This document shows, piece by piece, positions 28,367-37,691 of a stretch of DNA of 64,000 bases. This stretch comes from JBDRED01 sp043820025 [NCBI: Elusimicrobiota bacterium] (lineage in GTDB: Bacteria > RUG730 > JBDRED01). The translations under genes were made by a program, and so were the position numbers. The stretch's first letter is position 1, and each line of letters starts with the position of its first letter. The stretch covers positions 1 through 64,000 of the forward strand of contig JBDRED010000021.1 in NCBI GenBank assembly GCA_043820025.1. The letters are read 5' to 3'. The notes below the pieces were generated by a model that saw only the letters and a program-made list of their open reading frames with translations, made no database searches and was not told the origin of the DNA.

Positions 28367-28781
28367 GCCTCATTACACGCTTATTTTCAACAGTATCATC
28401 TTTATACCCAATAAGATGAAGCAGGCCATGCGCCAACAAAAGTGCGAGTTCTTTTCTTATACCGGTTTTAAACTCCCTGCTCTGTTTTTTTGCAACTTCT
28501 GCGCATATAAATATCTCGCCGAATATACACGGCGCTGTCAAATCATATCCCGCATTATCCGTATTTATTGGCACAGAAATAACATCTGTCGGCTGACTCT
28601 TAGAAAACAAGATTCTATTAAGCTGAATAATTCTGCTAATAGAAACAAATGAAATGTATAATTCGCGATTTGTAATTTGTTTATTCTCAATCCGCGAATA
28701 AACAAATTTTTCTACCAGGCGTGTATAGTAAACTTTATTGATCGCTGTCTGCCTCTGGCGATTATAAATTTTTATCTTCAT
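28326..28781 (-). CDS. ybeY: Endoribonuclease YbeY
   Basis: 151 residues from ATG 28781 (upstream in-frame starts would lie further inside the preceding gene). Key motif ELALLLAHGLLHLIGYKDD gives two of the zinc histidines (HGLLH), while the usual third histidine (HxxxHLxGYDH) is an aspartate, as in some other phyla. TDVISVPIN and GEIFICAEVAKK match the family core. YbeY trims 16S rRNA 3' ends and takes part in ribosome quality control. It overlaps the HD-domain gene by 20 bp, a conserved neighbour arrangement. Confidence 0.92.
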   Translation of the reverse strand: MKIKIYNRQRQTAINKVYYTRLVEKFVYSRIENKQITNRELYISFVSISRIIQLNRILFSKSQPTDVISVPINTDNAGYDLTAPCIFGEIFICAEVAKKQSREFKTGIRKELALLLAHGLLHLIGYKDDTVENKRVMRREEKKILRSTGIN

Positions 28782-30249
28782 TTTTAATCGGCTCCGGATA
28801 TTCCACTCTGTTATGATATATTCCAACTAATGTTTTTACAAAACTATCCGCAATGATATGCAGATCCTTTAGAGTTATATCGCATTCGTCGAGCTGTCCG
28901 TCTACAAACTTATTATTAACAATCTTTCCGACTATATCTTGTATTTTTGCATGGCTGAATTCATCGCCGCTTCGCACAGCCGCCTCAGCGCTGTCAGCCA
29001 GCATAATAATCCCCGCTTCTTTTGTGTTTGGTTTTGGCCCGGGATATCTGTACTTCTCTTCATTTACTTCTTCCTTACTCTCTTTCATTGCCTTATGATA
29101 AAAATATTGTATCAGGCTTGTGCCATGATGCTGTTCGATAATATCTATAATAGCTTTATCAAGTTTATATTTTTTAGCTAAGCTTACTCCATCTTTAACA
29201 TGCGCGGATAATATTAAACTGCTCAAATTCGGAGAAAGCTCATCATGCCTGCTAATAAGCTCAAGCGGCTGGTTCTCAATAAAATATTCAGACTTTTCAA
29301 TCTTTCCTATATCATGATAATAAGCGCCTACGCGCACAAGCATTGGATTAGCGCCTATCAATCTCGCGGCCTGCTCGCCCATTGTGCCAACAAGCTGGCT
29401 GTGATGATATGTGCCCGGAGCCTCGAGCATCATCCTCTTTAAAAGAGGCTGCGTAAAATCCGCAAGCTCTAAAAGCCTTATATTTGTAGTTATACTAAAT
29501 AAACTCTCTAAAAATGGCAATACGCCTACAGCAATCATAGACGAAATGATCCCATTGAAGACTCCGCCGATAATATCATTAAATACCTTCTGCGGTAAAA
29601 ATATCTTGCTCATAAATGCCAAAAATAAAATTGAAATCAAATTCATAAAACTTACATATAATCCGGCTTTAGCAATATCACGCCTATGATAAACCTGAAT
29701 CGTCCCGACTATAGCGGCAAGCGACGCAAAAAAGACAGTAAAGAAGAGAGCGAAGTTTTTACTATACAGGAAAGTTAAAATAAAAATATTAATCATTGCA
29801 ACTATAAAAGCCGGTAACGGGCCCAGCAGGATTGTTATAAGCATTGTGCCTGCAGGCAGCGGCGTTATCAGTGGCGGCAGATTATGGTTTTTAACTACGA
29901 GAATCAACAATGTTGAAACTAAAAGTATAAGGCCTATTAATGTGATTGAATCATCACAATGAAGAAGCTTAGGAACATATTTTTTTAAAAAATAAATAGC
30001 AAAAAACGTGCATAACGTAAGCAGTAATGAAACAGCAATAATAAGCTCATAATTTGACATAAGCTCTAGAATGAGCACTCCAAAGAAAAGCAAATAAATA
30101 ACTGTCGCAACAAACCATATTGGAATATGTATCTCGCGATGAAATATGCTCACATCCTTACGCACAGCTTTTTTCCGCGCTCTGCCGAGCTTATGCAGAA
30201 ATAATATAAGCATTTTTCTTATAAAATATTTCACATTGCTATTTATCAT
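28762..30249 (-). CDS. PgpH-like 7TM-HD phosphodiesterase without the extracytoplasmic domain
   Basis: 495 residues from ATG 30249 (AAGGTG before it). Six to seven transmembrane helices (residues about 35-260) are followed by an HD domain: ETYHHSQ-like APGTYHHSQLVGTMGEQAA, VRVGAYYHDIGKIEKSEYFI with the HD dyad, LILSAHVKDGV, IIEQHHGTSLIQYFYH. PgpH/YqfF proteins hydrolyse c-di-AMP (family knowledge). The large 7TMR-HDED sensor found at the N-terminus of typical members (about 700 residues) is missing, so regulation probably differs. Neighbours ybeY (downstream) and CNNM match the usual phoH-pgpH-ybeY-corC order, but phoH is absent here. Confidence 0.88.
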   Translation of the reverse strand: MINSNVKYFIRKMLILFLHKLGRARKKAVRKDVSIFHREIHIPIWFVATVIYLLFFGVLILELMSNYELIIAVSLLLTLCTFFAIYFLKKYVPKLLHCDDSITLIGLILLVSTLLILVVKNHNLPPLITPLPAGTMLITILLGPLPAFIVAMINIFILTFLYSKNFALFFTVFFASLAAIVGTIQVYHRRDIAKAGLYVSFMNLISILFLAFMSKIFLPQKVFNDIIGGVFNGIISSMIAVGVLPFLESLFSITTNIRLLELADFTQPLLKRMMLEAPGTYHHSQLVGTMGEQAARLIGANPMLVRVGAYYHDIGKIEKSEYFIENQPLELISRHDELSPNLSSLILSAHVKDGVSLAKKYKLDKAIIDIIEQHHGTSLIQYFYHKAMKESKEEVNEEKYRYPGPKPNTKEAGIIMLADSAEAAVRSGDEFSHAKIQDIVGKIVNNKFVDGQLDECDITLKDLHIIADSFVKTLVGIYHNRVEYPEPIKNEDKNL

Positions 30250-30370
30250 AAACACACCTTATTATGCTCACCGCGCCGCTTAAGACTCCCGCGCTATTGC
30301 TTAACATGCCTGTTTTGAACGCGGCACTATTTTTTTATATCTATATGTTGTAAAAACAGCCGGATAGCCG

Positions 30371-32159
30371 CTAAATGTTACTATCTTTTGCATTGACTGT
30401 CCTCAACTTTATCCCTAATTCAATAAGCTGTTTCTCATCAACACCTGAAGGCGCATTGGTTAATAAGCACGCTGCTTTTTGCGTTTTGGGAAACGCTATA
30501 ACATCTCGAATAGATTCCTTCTTTGCAAATATCATAATTAATCTATCGAGCCCTAAAGCAAGCCCTCCGTGAGGAGGCGCCCCATACTCTAAAGCGTCTA
30601 ACAAAAACCCGAACTTTGTTTTTGCTTCTTCATCAGAAATATTTATCAGTTCAAACACCTTCTTCTGAATATCCTTTTGATGAATACGAATACTGCCGCC
30701 GCCAATTTCAACGCCATTTACAACAACGTCATAAGCCCTGGACATTATCTTTGACGGATCTTGATTTAATTCATTAATATCTTTAATATCAGGAGCGGTA
30801 AACGGATGATGAATAGCTTCAAAACGTTTTTCATCCTTATTGTATTCGAAAAGCGGGAAGCTATAGACCCAAACAAAGCTATAAACATTCTTTGGAATCA
30901 TCTCCAGCCTGCGCGCTAAAATAATTCTGAGCTGGCCTAAAACCTTTTGAGCTATCTTTGTTTCGTCGCTCACAATGAGCATTAAATCGCCCTTTTCTAA
31001 TTCAAGCGCTTTTATAATATTTTCAGTAGTAACTTCATCCATAAATTTAGAAACAGGAGATTCCAACCCTTTATCAGTATACTTTCCCCATACCAGCCCT
31101 TTTGCGCCCAGTTCCTTTGCTTTATCTGTAAGCTCATCCAGATCCTTTCTGGAAAATGAACCTGCCTTAGGCGCGCGCAATCCAATAACCTTTCCTCCTG
31201 ATTCTATTACAGACTTAAACACCTTAAATTCAGTATTTGCAAATACTGAAGATACATCATTTAAAAGCATTTCATAACGCGTGTCAGGCGCATCGCTTCC
31301 ATACAAACTCATAGCCTTTTCATAAGTCATTCTGGGAAAGGGTGTAGTAATATTTAAACCAAAAACAGCCAATGCTTCCTTTAACATTCCTTCAATAAGC
31401 TCATATATATCCTCTTCATGAATGAATGACATCTCAAGATCTATCTGTGTGAATTCGGGCTGTCTATCCGCGCGCAGGTCTTCGTCTCTAAAACATTTTG
31501 CTATTTGATAATATCTATCAAAACCCGCAACCATTAAAAGCTGTTTAAATAATTGCGGTGATTGGGGCAAAGCGAAAAAACTGCCGTTAGATACCCTGCT
31601 TGGCACCAAGTAATCACGCGCTCCCTCAGGGGTTGATTTTGTTAGTATTGGCGTTTCTATCTCAACAAAACTGCGCTCGCTAAAAAAACTGCGCACCTTT
31701 TGAAGAAACTGACTGCGATATCTAAAGACTTTTTGCATTTCCGGATTTCTCAAATCAAGATACCTGTATTTCAATCTGACATCCTCTGCTACTCCCATTG
31801 ATTCTTCTATATCAAATATACATGGCTTAGCCTGGTTTAAAACCTCTATATTAGTTAAAATTACCTCTATTTTACCTGTAGGCAAATCCTTATTTACAGT
31901 TCCCTCGGGCCGCATAGCAACCTTTCCTGTTATATTTAAAACAGTCTCAGGCTTTACATTATGTTTTACTATCTCATCAAGGGTTGAACTTGCGATTTCT
32001 TCAGGCCTGTATACAACCTGGACCAATCCTGAATAGTCTCTAAGGTCAAAAAAAAACAACACCGCCATGGTCCCTTCTGCTGTTAACCCAGCCCGCGATC
32101 TTGATATCTTTACCGCATAATTTTTCTGTTATTTCTCCGCACACATTTGTTCTATACAT
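30371..32159 (-). CDS. aspS: Aspartyl-tRNA synthetase, interrupted by a +1 frameshift
   Basis: The true start is the ATG at 32159 ([20 protein letters not shown], preceded by AAAGGA). The frame runs to RRDHGG and then breaks in a run of nine T (32048-32056); eight T would give [14 protein letters not shown] and join the two parts into 595 residues, the normal length. The downstream frame (from about 32050) holds the class II core: [18 protein letters not shown], the GAD insertion region, and a C-terminal [15 protein letters not shown] motif 3. An essential enzyme that charges tRNA-Asp (or Asp/Asn). Either a homopolymer sequencing error, or slippage in a T9 run. No other copy is in the window. 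Confidence 0.88.
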
Positions 32160-32314
32160 TGTTTTTCCTTTCAATTTTTTTAATTGCCGCATACATTAAT
32201 ATATGCATAAATAATAGCCTAATTTATATGCAAAGTCAATATAGACAAGCAGTTATTAGCGTTAAGTTGCGGAATTGTTATTTAACACTTAAAACTTAGC
32301 GCTTAACACTATTC

Positions 32315-32839
32315 TTATTCCTGAACGCCTTTAATAGATGTTCTTAAATAATCAAAGCCGGAAAGAATTGTTACCAGGCCTGTTAAATAATATAAATAAA
32401 TCAGATATTGTTCAATTGGAATGTATCCTTTTACTAGAATACATAGTACTGTAAGCATCTGCATAAATGTGGTAGATTTCCCAAGCGCGCTTGGACTTAC
32501 CTTAGTTATGTTAAACACCAAATATAAAAAAAGCCACCCGTGAACTATCAAAATATCACGCATTAAAATTACTATAGTCAGCCACCACGGAATAACGCCT
32601 TTTATCGCGTAAATCATAAAAGCGCTTATCAAAAGAAGTTTATCTCCGGCAGGGTCAAGAAATGTGCCAAGCCTTGTCTTGCTTTTTGAAAGGCGCGCTA
32701 CTAATCCGTCAAGAGCGTCGCTTATCATGCACAAACTAAATATTCCAAGCGGGATATGTTTAACATTATAGACAACGGTTATAATAAAGGCCGGGACAAA
32801 GAGTATTCTTGCAAATGATATTTTATTCGGCAAGTTCAT
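32315..32839 (-). CDS. pgsA: CDP-diacylglycerol--glycerol-3-phosphate 3-phosphatidyltransferase
   Basis: 174 residues, integral membrane. It contains the CDP-alcohol phosphotransferase signature DALDGLVARLSKSKTRLG then TFLDPAGDK (DGxxAR...G...D...D). It starts MNLPNKISFARILFVPAF, typical of PgsA. It makes phosphatidylglycerol phosphate at the inner membrane. Its ATG overlaps the stop codon of the TonB receptor gene by four bases (ATGA), implying translational coupling. A related alcohol phosphotransferase is possible but PgsA fits best. Confidence 0.88.
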   Translation of the reverse strand: MNLPNKISFARILFVPAFIITVVYNVKHIPLGIFSLCMISDALDGLVARLSKSKTRLGTFLDPAGDKLLLISAFMIYAIKGVIPWWLTIVILMRDILIVHGWLFLYLVFNITKVSPSALGKSTTFMQMLTVLCILVKGYIPIEQYLIYLYYLTGLVTILSGFDYLRTSIKGVQE

Positions 32840-34611
32840 AATTTTACCTCTAAACCGCAAAACCACCATGCTCCGGGCATTGGAACTCCAAGTATTTCTT
32901 CATAATATTCGCTAAATATATTTTTTCCCTTAACAAAAGCAGTTAAATCGCCAAAGTTTCTTGAAAACCTTACGTCAACATACCCGTATTCTTTGTAATT
33001 TACCCTATCGTTATATGTGATTGTGAACGCGCTAAGAACATTATAAATCTTGGGCAGAGTAATATCAAATACTAAATTATTTCTAACATAATTAAGTCTG
33101 TACTTTGAGACATAGTCATTTGCGACTGCGGCATATAAATCAATATAAATATAATTTAACTTAGTTTCACAGCTAAGCGCCTTTATGGTAGTATTAAATT
33201 CGAAACCTCTAACCCGGGCTAAATGGATATTACCCGCTATCCACTTATTATTTTTTAAGTAATAATCAATTACATCAGTTTCATCTCTGGCAAATATATT
33301 AGCCTCCCATATCAGTCCCAAATTATGAACAACGCCTGCCTCATATGTCCATGCTGTTTCGGGTTTTAAATCTAATGTGCCGACATTCGCAGGGCTTAAA
33401 TAATACCTGTCTGTAAAGCTCGGATAACTATGGCCTCTTGAAACAGACGCGCGCCATTTAAGCTCATCAGTCAGATCTCCGCCAAATCCCATATGCGGCA
33501 AAAGAATATTACCGTGCTGATCATTATACTCGTCACGTAGTCCGCACATAACCATTAGACTATTAAACTCTCCTTCATAACCGGCATAGCCTGCTGTGAT
33601 GGTTTCTTGATATTCCCCGTTTATAGAGCTATCAAGATCATTCTGCGAAGCGCTGACATTCATACGCAGCGCGCCATTGTCAAGATCTCCGGATAGGCCT
33701 ATATCGCAGCCATAAGCGATTGATTCGGTTTCATTTATATATAATGCCGGATTATCGACAGTTAAAGTAAATTCATCATTATGTTCCTTAAAGAATATTT
33801 TAGGTATTAGCGTTGTTTTATTGTTTATGTAATGTTCTGACTGAATTGTTATAAAACTCTGCTGAAGTTTTTCATGAGAAGGATACGCGCCATAAAAACC
33901 GTTTGCGCCAAAATCTTTTTGATTATATCCCGCAATAAGGCTGAGTTTTGCGTTATTCAAAGAATGCCTGCTTATAAGCGAAACCCCATTCTCGTCAGAC
34001 TGTGTTTCCCGTCTATACCCGGATGATTTTATCTTATTAAATGAAATAATATTATCAGTTCCGTTATAAGTAAGCGGTATTGATGCGTTTACTTCATACA
34101 GATCATGACTGCCGAACATAATTCCTGCATTGATTTTTTTTTGACTCTCTTTTGTAATAATATTAATAACTCCGGCATACGCTCCGCTCCCATACAGCGA
34201 TGATGACGGCCCATAAACAACCTCAATTCTTTCAATATCATTTATCTGAACAGGGATATCCAAATTATGATGGCCTGTCTGTTTTTCATTTATGCTTATT
34301 CCATCAACCATAATAAGCACATGTTCAAAATAACTGCCTCTAACGCTTATATCCGAACTAATGTTTAGAGCGCCGCGCCTGTTAAAAGTTATAGATGGAA
34401 TTAAACTAAAAGCTTCATCAATTGTTGTGACTAAGTTTTTCTTTAATTCTTCGCCGGATATTACAAATGTCTTCCGGGTGGCTGCGACCGGAGCTGAATG
34501 GAACAGACTGCTTCGCACAGTCATTGTCGCAGAATACACCGAAAAATCTGCAGAATAAACAAAGCGGGATAGAATAATTACTAAAAACATTCCTATCCCA
34601 AATTTTCTCAT
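32836..34611 (-). CDS. TonB-dependent outer-membrane receptor (BtuB/CirA-like)
   Basis: 591 residues from an ATG with a perfect GGAGG. Signal peptide (MRKFGIGMFLVIILSRFVYS). Plug domain at residues about 45-165: TFVISGEELKKNL, DISVRGSYFEHVLIMVDGI, IERIEVVYGPSSSLYGSGAY, AGVINIITK. The rest is a 22-strand barrel with Asp/Tyr-rich strands, ending in a C-terminal strand WWFCGLEVKL. Receptors of this type take up B12, siderophores or other chelates; the small size and plug resemble BtuB. It shows the organism is diderm. No TonB/ExbBD genes nearby. Confidence 0.9.
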   Translation of the reverse strand: MRKFGIGMFLVIILSRFVYSADFSVYSATMTVRSSLFHSAPVAATRKTFVISGEELKKNLVTTIDEAFSLIPSITFNRRGALNISSDISVRGSYFEHVLIMVDGISINEKQTGHHNLDIPVQINDIERIEVVYGPSSSLYGSGAYAGVINIITKESQKKINAGIMFGSHDLYEVNASIPLTYNGTDNIISFNKIKSSGYRRETQSDENGVSLISRHSLNNAKLSLIAGYNQKDFGANGFYGAYPSHEKLQQSFITIQSEHYINNKTTLIPKIFFKEHNDEFTLTVDNPALYINETESIAYGCDIGLSGDLDNGALRMNVSASQNDLDSSINGEYQETITAGYAGYEGEFNSLMVMCGLRDEYNDQHGNILLPHMGFGGDLTDELKWRASVSRGHSYPSFTDRYYLSPANVGTLDLKPETAWTYEAGVVHNLGLIWEANIFARDETDVIDYYLKNNKWIAGNIHLARVRGFEFNTTIKALSCETKLNYIYIDLYAAVANDYVSKYRLNYVRNNLVFDITLPKIYNVLSAFTITYNDRVNYKEYGYVDVRFSRNFGDLTAFVKGKNIFSEYYEEILGVPMPGAWWFCGLEVKL

Positions 34612-34669
34612 AATTACCTCCAAACACATTTCTCTGTCATTCCTAATAACTTTTTATTAAGCCTATAAA

Positions 34670-35647
34670 CTAACACCCTAATTCTTTTTTATAGTTATTC
34701 AAGACCTCTACTACTTCTTCAACCTCAGTTGTAAAATAGCATTTTTTTCTAATATCAGCTGAGCCGGGCAGGCCTTTTGTAAGCCAGCCCACAAATTTTC
34801 TAGACTCTAAAAGGCCTTTCGCGCCGCCAAAATATTCTACTAAAGAATGCACGAAATATATAGCGTAATCTAATCTTTCCAAAGCGCTTTTCTCTGTATA
34901 AAAACCTTTTGTGTAAAAATCAATTATCTGCTCGAAAATCCAGGGGTTAGAATATGCGGCCCTGCCTATCATAATACCATCGCAGCCTGTTTCATTAAAC
35001 ATTTTTTGAGCGTCATACACAGTAAACACATTGCCATTTCCAATTACCGGAATACTCAGTGAATTTTTTAATTTTCCAATAATTGACCAGTCAAAATGCG
35101 GCCCGAATCTTTGTGATTTAGTTCTTGCATGAATCGTAACCATTTTTGCGCCCTCACCCTCCGCAATTTTGCCAACTTCAACAGCGTTTATTGTTCTTTC
35201 GTCCCAGCCTGCCCTGATTTTTACAGTAACCGGCGCCTTCACTCTCTGCGCAACCTTATTAACTATTTTTTTTATAAGGCCGGGCTTTTGCATAAGCGCA
35301 GCGCCGCTTCCGCCGTTTACCACCTTTGAAGAGGGACATCCCATATTTAAGTCAATAATATCAGCGCCCATTTCCTCAGCTATTGCAGCGGCTTCTTGAA
35401 ACACCTCAGGATCATTGCCAAAAAGCTGAACGCTTACAGGCCGTTCATTATCGTGAATATCAATCATACTGCGCGTTTTTTCACTCTCATGCGCAAGCGC
35501 ATAACTTGAAATCATTTCAGTATACACAAGCGCAGAGCCAAACCGCTTAATCGCAAGCCTAAAAGGCTGAATAGATATTCCTGCCAGCGGCGCCAGCATT
35601 AAATTATTCTTTATTTGTATATTTCCAATTTTCATTGATTTTAACAT
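34670..35647 (-). CDS. dusB: tRNA-dihydrouridine synthase (DusB type)
   Basis: 325 residues, FMN-binding TIM barrel: NLMLAPLAGISIQPFRLAIK at the N-terminus, DLNMGCPSSKVVNGGSGAAL with the catalytic cysteine, PVTVKIRAGWDERTINA, VTIHARTKSQRF, IPVIGNGNVFT, CDGIMIGRAAYSNPWIF. It reduces uridine in the D-loop of tRNA. The start may be the ATG at 35647 or the one at 35635 (MKIGNIQIK). It lies directly downstream of tRNA-Phe and its terminator. Confidence 0.93.
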   Translation of the reverse strand: MLKSMKIGNIQIKNNLMLAPLAGISIQPFRLAIKRFGSALVYTEMISSYALAHESEKTRSMIDIHDNERPVSVQLFGNDPEVFQEAAAIAEEMGADIIDLNMGCPSSKVVNGGSGAALMQKPGLIKKIVNKVAQRVKAPVTVKIRAGWDERTINAVEVGKIAEGEGAKMVTIHARTKSQRFGPHFDWSIIGKLKNSLSIPVIGNGNVFTVYDAQKMFNETGCDGIMIGRAAYSNPWIFEQIIDFYTKGFYTEKSALERLDYAIYFVHSLVEYFGGAKGLLESRKFVGWLTKGLPGSADIRKKCYFTTEVEEVVEVLNNYKKELGC

Positions 35648-35658
35648 TTTCAGCGCCT

Positions 35659-35688
35659 AAAAAAATACCATGACTAACTGTCATGGTA
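35659..35688 (-). terminator. Rho-independent terminator after tRNA-Phe
   Basis: A 9-bp stem (TACCATGAC / GTCATGGTA) with a 5-nt loop is followed on the minus strand by seven T. It lies 20 bp downstream of the tRNA. Confidence 0.85.
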
Positions 35689-35708
35689 ATATTAAATTGA
35701 TTATAAAA

Positions 35709-35781
35709 TGCCAGGACCCAGAATTGAACTGGGGACGCAGGGTTTTTCAGACCCTCGCTCTACCAACTGAGCTATCCCGGC
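35709..35781 (-). tRNA. tRNA-Phe (GAA)
   Basis: 73 nt folding as a full cloverleaf: acceptor GCCGGGA/TCCTGGC, D arm GCTC...GAGC, anticodon stem AGGGT/ACCCT with loop CTGAAAA (anticodon GAA), T arm CCCAG-TTCAATT-CTGGG, discriminator A. CCA is not encoded. It begins 12 bp after the YtxH gene, so it is probably processed from that operon's transcript. Confidence 0.97.
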
Positions 35782-35793
35782 ATTTATATTTTT

Positions 35794-36066
35794 CTACTTC
35801 TTTTCTTTATTATAGGCTTTTTTTCCTGCTTCAAGAACAGAGGTTAATTTCTCTTTTTCTTCGTTTACTATTTCTTTTCCGTCTTCATAAATCTTACGCG
35901 CTTTCATAGCAGTGTTTATTCCTTTTTCCTGCAGCTCATCAACAAGTTTTAAAACTGCGGAACGTGTTTCTTTCCCGGGCCTTGGAGCAAATAAAATTCC
36001 AAGAGTCGCGCCGATCATACCGCCTAAAATAAACGCAAGTAACGAACTTTCTGAATTTTCTGCCAT
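35794..36066 (-). CDS. YtxH domain protein
   Basis: 90 residues. An N-terminal membrane helix with the YtxH signature LLAFILGGMIGATLGILFAP followed by RPGKETR, then a long charged amphipathic helix rich in Lys and Glu (residues 35-90). Small inner-membrane-associated stress or envelope protein in other bacteria; exact role unknown. AAAGGAGG before the ATG. Follows the DUF948 gene after 2 bp, a common pairing. Confidence 0.88.
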   Translation of the reverse strand: MAENSESSLLAFILGGMIGATLGILFAPRPGKETRSAVLKLVDELQEKGINTAMKARKIYEDGKEIVNEEKEKLTSVLEAGKKAYNKEKK

Positions 36067-36068
36067 AG

Positions 36069-36386
36069 TTATGCCTCCTTTGAGGTTTTTTTCTTTCTGA
36101 ATTTCTGGATCGCTCCAAAAACCTTTCCTAACGCGACAAGCACGCTTATTATCTTAATACTGCCTTGAGAAAGAAAATCCATTGCGCCTATAGATTTATC
36201 CGCAAGCGATGCGACATTATCAACGGTTGAACCAATTTTTTTTACATGTTCATTTGTTTCATGTAATAATATTTCTAATTCAGAGGAAGCCTTTGCAACT
36301 TTTATAAGAGCAATAATTAGATACACAACAGCCGCGCTGATCGCGCAAGTCACAACAATCAGACATACAATAAAGATAGTATTCAT
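36069..36386 (-). CDS. DUF948-like membrane protein
   Basis: 105 residues. One N-terminal transmembrane helix (FIVCLIVVTCAISAAVVYLI) and a helical tail with the heptad-like EILLHETNEHVKKIGSTVDNV region, as in DUF948 proteins that resemble chemoreceptor signalling helices without being receptors. It ends in a basic tail (RKKKTSKEA). Starts by a four-base ATGA overlap with the preceding gene. Role unknown; DUF948 with YtxH is a recurrent pair. Confidence 0.8.
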   Translation of the reverse strand: MNTIFIVCLIVVTCAISAAVVYLIIALIKVAKASSELEILLHETNEHVKKIGSTVDNVASLADKSIGAMDFLSQGSIKIISVLVALGKVFGAIQKFRKKKTSKEA

Positions 36387-36727
36387 TTGCCCCCCCTAGT
36401 TTTACTCCAGGATTCATAATACTTCTCATACCACTCTGACGCGGCTTTTTTTAATCCAATATCATGATGTAACTTTTCAGATTCTATCCATTTGTGCTTA
36501 TAAATATTCTCCATCACCTCTTGCGCTTCCGCTTCATCTAATGCAATACCAATAAGATCTTTTATCTTTTTGGAATACACATGCTTATCCGCAGAAACCA
36601 CAAGAAACTTGTAAACGTCATTTTTTGCTTCATAACCATCTCCAACTACATCCATTACAGCATAACCCAGTTTACGAAGCCCTTCAAGATCCACAGAAAA
36701 TTTGTCTTTATGCTTATTTTTATCCAT
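36383..36727 (-). CDS. Small conserved-looking protein of unknown function
   Basis: 114 residues from the second ATG (AGGGAG seven bases upstream). Soluble, charged, helical. Starts MDKNKHKDKFSVDLEGLRKL, ends WYEKYYESWSKTRGGK. No family recognised and no motif of known function. First gene of the DUF948-YtxH-tRNA-Phe unit, driven by the promoter at 36763-36791. Confidence 0.7.
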   Translation of the reverse strand: MDKNKHKDKFSVDLEGLRKLGYAVMDVVGDGYEAKNDVYKFLVVSADKHVYSKKIKDLIGIALDEAEAQEVMENIYKHKWIESEKLHHDIGLKKAASEWYEKYYESWSKTRGGK

Positions 36728-36762
36728 TATCATCTCCCTAAAAAATGTAGCTAACGAGAAGA

Positions 36763-36791
36763 ATCTTACAAAAGATAGTCATCTTTGTCAA
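36763..36791 (-). promoter_or_regulatory. Sigma-70 promoter for the 36.7-35.7 kb operon
   Basis: On the minus strand TTGACA (36786-36791) and TAAGAT (36763-36768) are separated by 17 bp, about 35 bp before the ATG at 36727. Confidence 0.75.
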
Positions 36792-36814
36792 TATTATAGA
36801 TCAAATTGTCAACG

Positions 36815-36862
36815 CAAAATAAAAATGTCCTGTTTTGTGCAAAATAATAATGTCCTATTTCG
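36815..36862. repeat. Two 23-bp direct repeats resembling an IS end
   Basis: Copies at 36815-36837 and 36840-36862 (core AATGTCCT) differ at three positions and are spaced 25 bp apart. Repeated ATGTCCT(A/G)TTT units are often found at insertion-sequence ends, but no transposase is present. The stretch 36863-36960 shows nothing else. Confidence 0.45.
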
Positions 36863-36960
36863 CTATTGAATTTATAATAGCTTTATAGTCTCTAATTTCT
36901 TCTTCTTTTTTTATCTTATTATTCATTTTATTTCCCAAATCATTAGTTTATGAAATTAAT

Positions 36961-37641
36961 TTAAATTTCATCCAAAGAAACACAGTCTAAATTTGATTTA
37001 AAGTAATTAACCGCAAGTTTTCCCGTACAATGCAAAGGCGTAAAATATTTAACATTCATTTTTTTTAGTTTATCTATAACATTTAATATTTCTTGCGCCT
37101 GCGAACCTTTAAGATGGAATCCGCCAATAACGGCATATATATCGCCGGCAAATTGTTGTTTTGCTTTTTCTATTATTTCCACTATACCGGGATGCGCGCA
37201 GCCAGTGATTAAAATTAATCCTTTTTCAGATTTAATACAAAGAGACTGTTCGTATAATATCCCGTCTTTTGACAATTCGCCTAGAGTAAATATGTTTCTT
37301 ATTATACAGCGCGCTGTGTCTATTTCTTGAAGTATTACGCCATAAGATTTTATTTTTTCTTTTATAGCATTATCAGTATCCAGACATACATAAACTGTAA
37401 CATTTTTATTAAAAGCCAATATATCCCATAAACCGGACATATGATCCCAATGATCATGCGATATAATGATGTGTTTTATCCGCGAAATATCAACGTTCAG
37501 TTTTTTGATATTTTTCAAAAAAACCCGCGGTTTGCCGAATGTATCAAACAACACATCATCGTCTATTAAAAAGGCTAATCCCCAATTTTTTACAAACCTG
37601 TCCCATTTCGTAGACCCGCATGCTATAAGTTTTATGTTCAC
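36961..37641 (-). CDS. MBL-fold metallohydrolase
   Basis: 226 residues from GTG (TGGAG upstream). Metallo-beta-lactamase metal motif SHDHWDHMSG (residues about 61-70), a histidine in GCAHPGIVEI, and C-terminal GGFHLKG and LHCTG. This layout matches the family annotated as 7,8-dihydropterin-6-methyl-4-(beta-D-ribofuranosyl)aminobenzene-5'-phosphate synthase-like, often linked to Mrp/MinD genes in anaerobes. Substrate unknown. It is the last gene of the Fe-S ATPase cluster, 50 bp after mrp. Confidence 0.85.
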   Translation of the reverse strand: MNIKLIACGSTKWDRFVKNWGLAFLIDDDVLFDTFGKPRVFLKNIKKLNVDISRIKHIIISHDHWDHMSGLWDILAFNKNVTVYVCLDTDNAIKEKIKSYGVILQEIDTARCIIRNIFTLGELSKDGILYEQSLCIKSEKGLILITGCAHPGIVEIIEKAKQQFAGDIYAVIGGFHLKGSQAQEILNVIDKLKKMNVKYFTPLHCTGKLAVNYFKSNLDCVSLDEI

Positions 37642-37691
37642 GTCAACTCCAAAAATTAGTTTTAAGCTCTATTCTATTTAAGTAAGTTTTA

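Noticed and set aside
32048-32159. aspS starting at an internal ATG (32068) as a 565-residue enzyme
   Set aside because: The upstream frame encodes the highly conserved start [14 protein letters not shown] with a ribosome site, so a frameshift is far more likely than a truncated enzyme.
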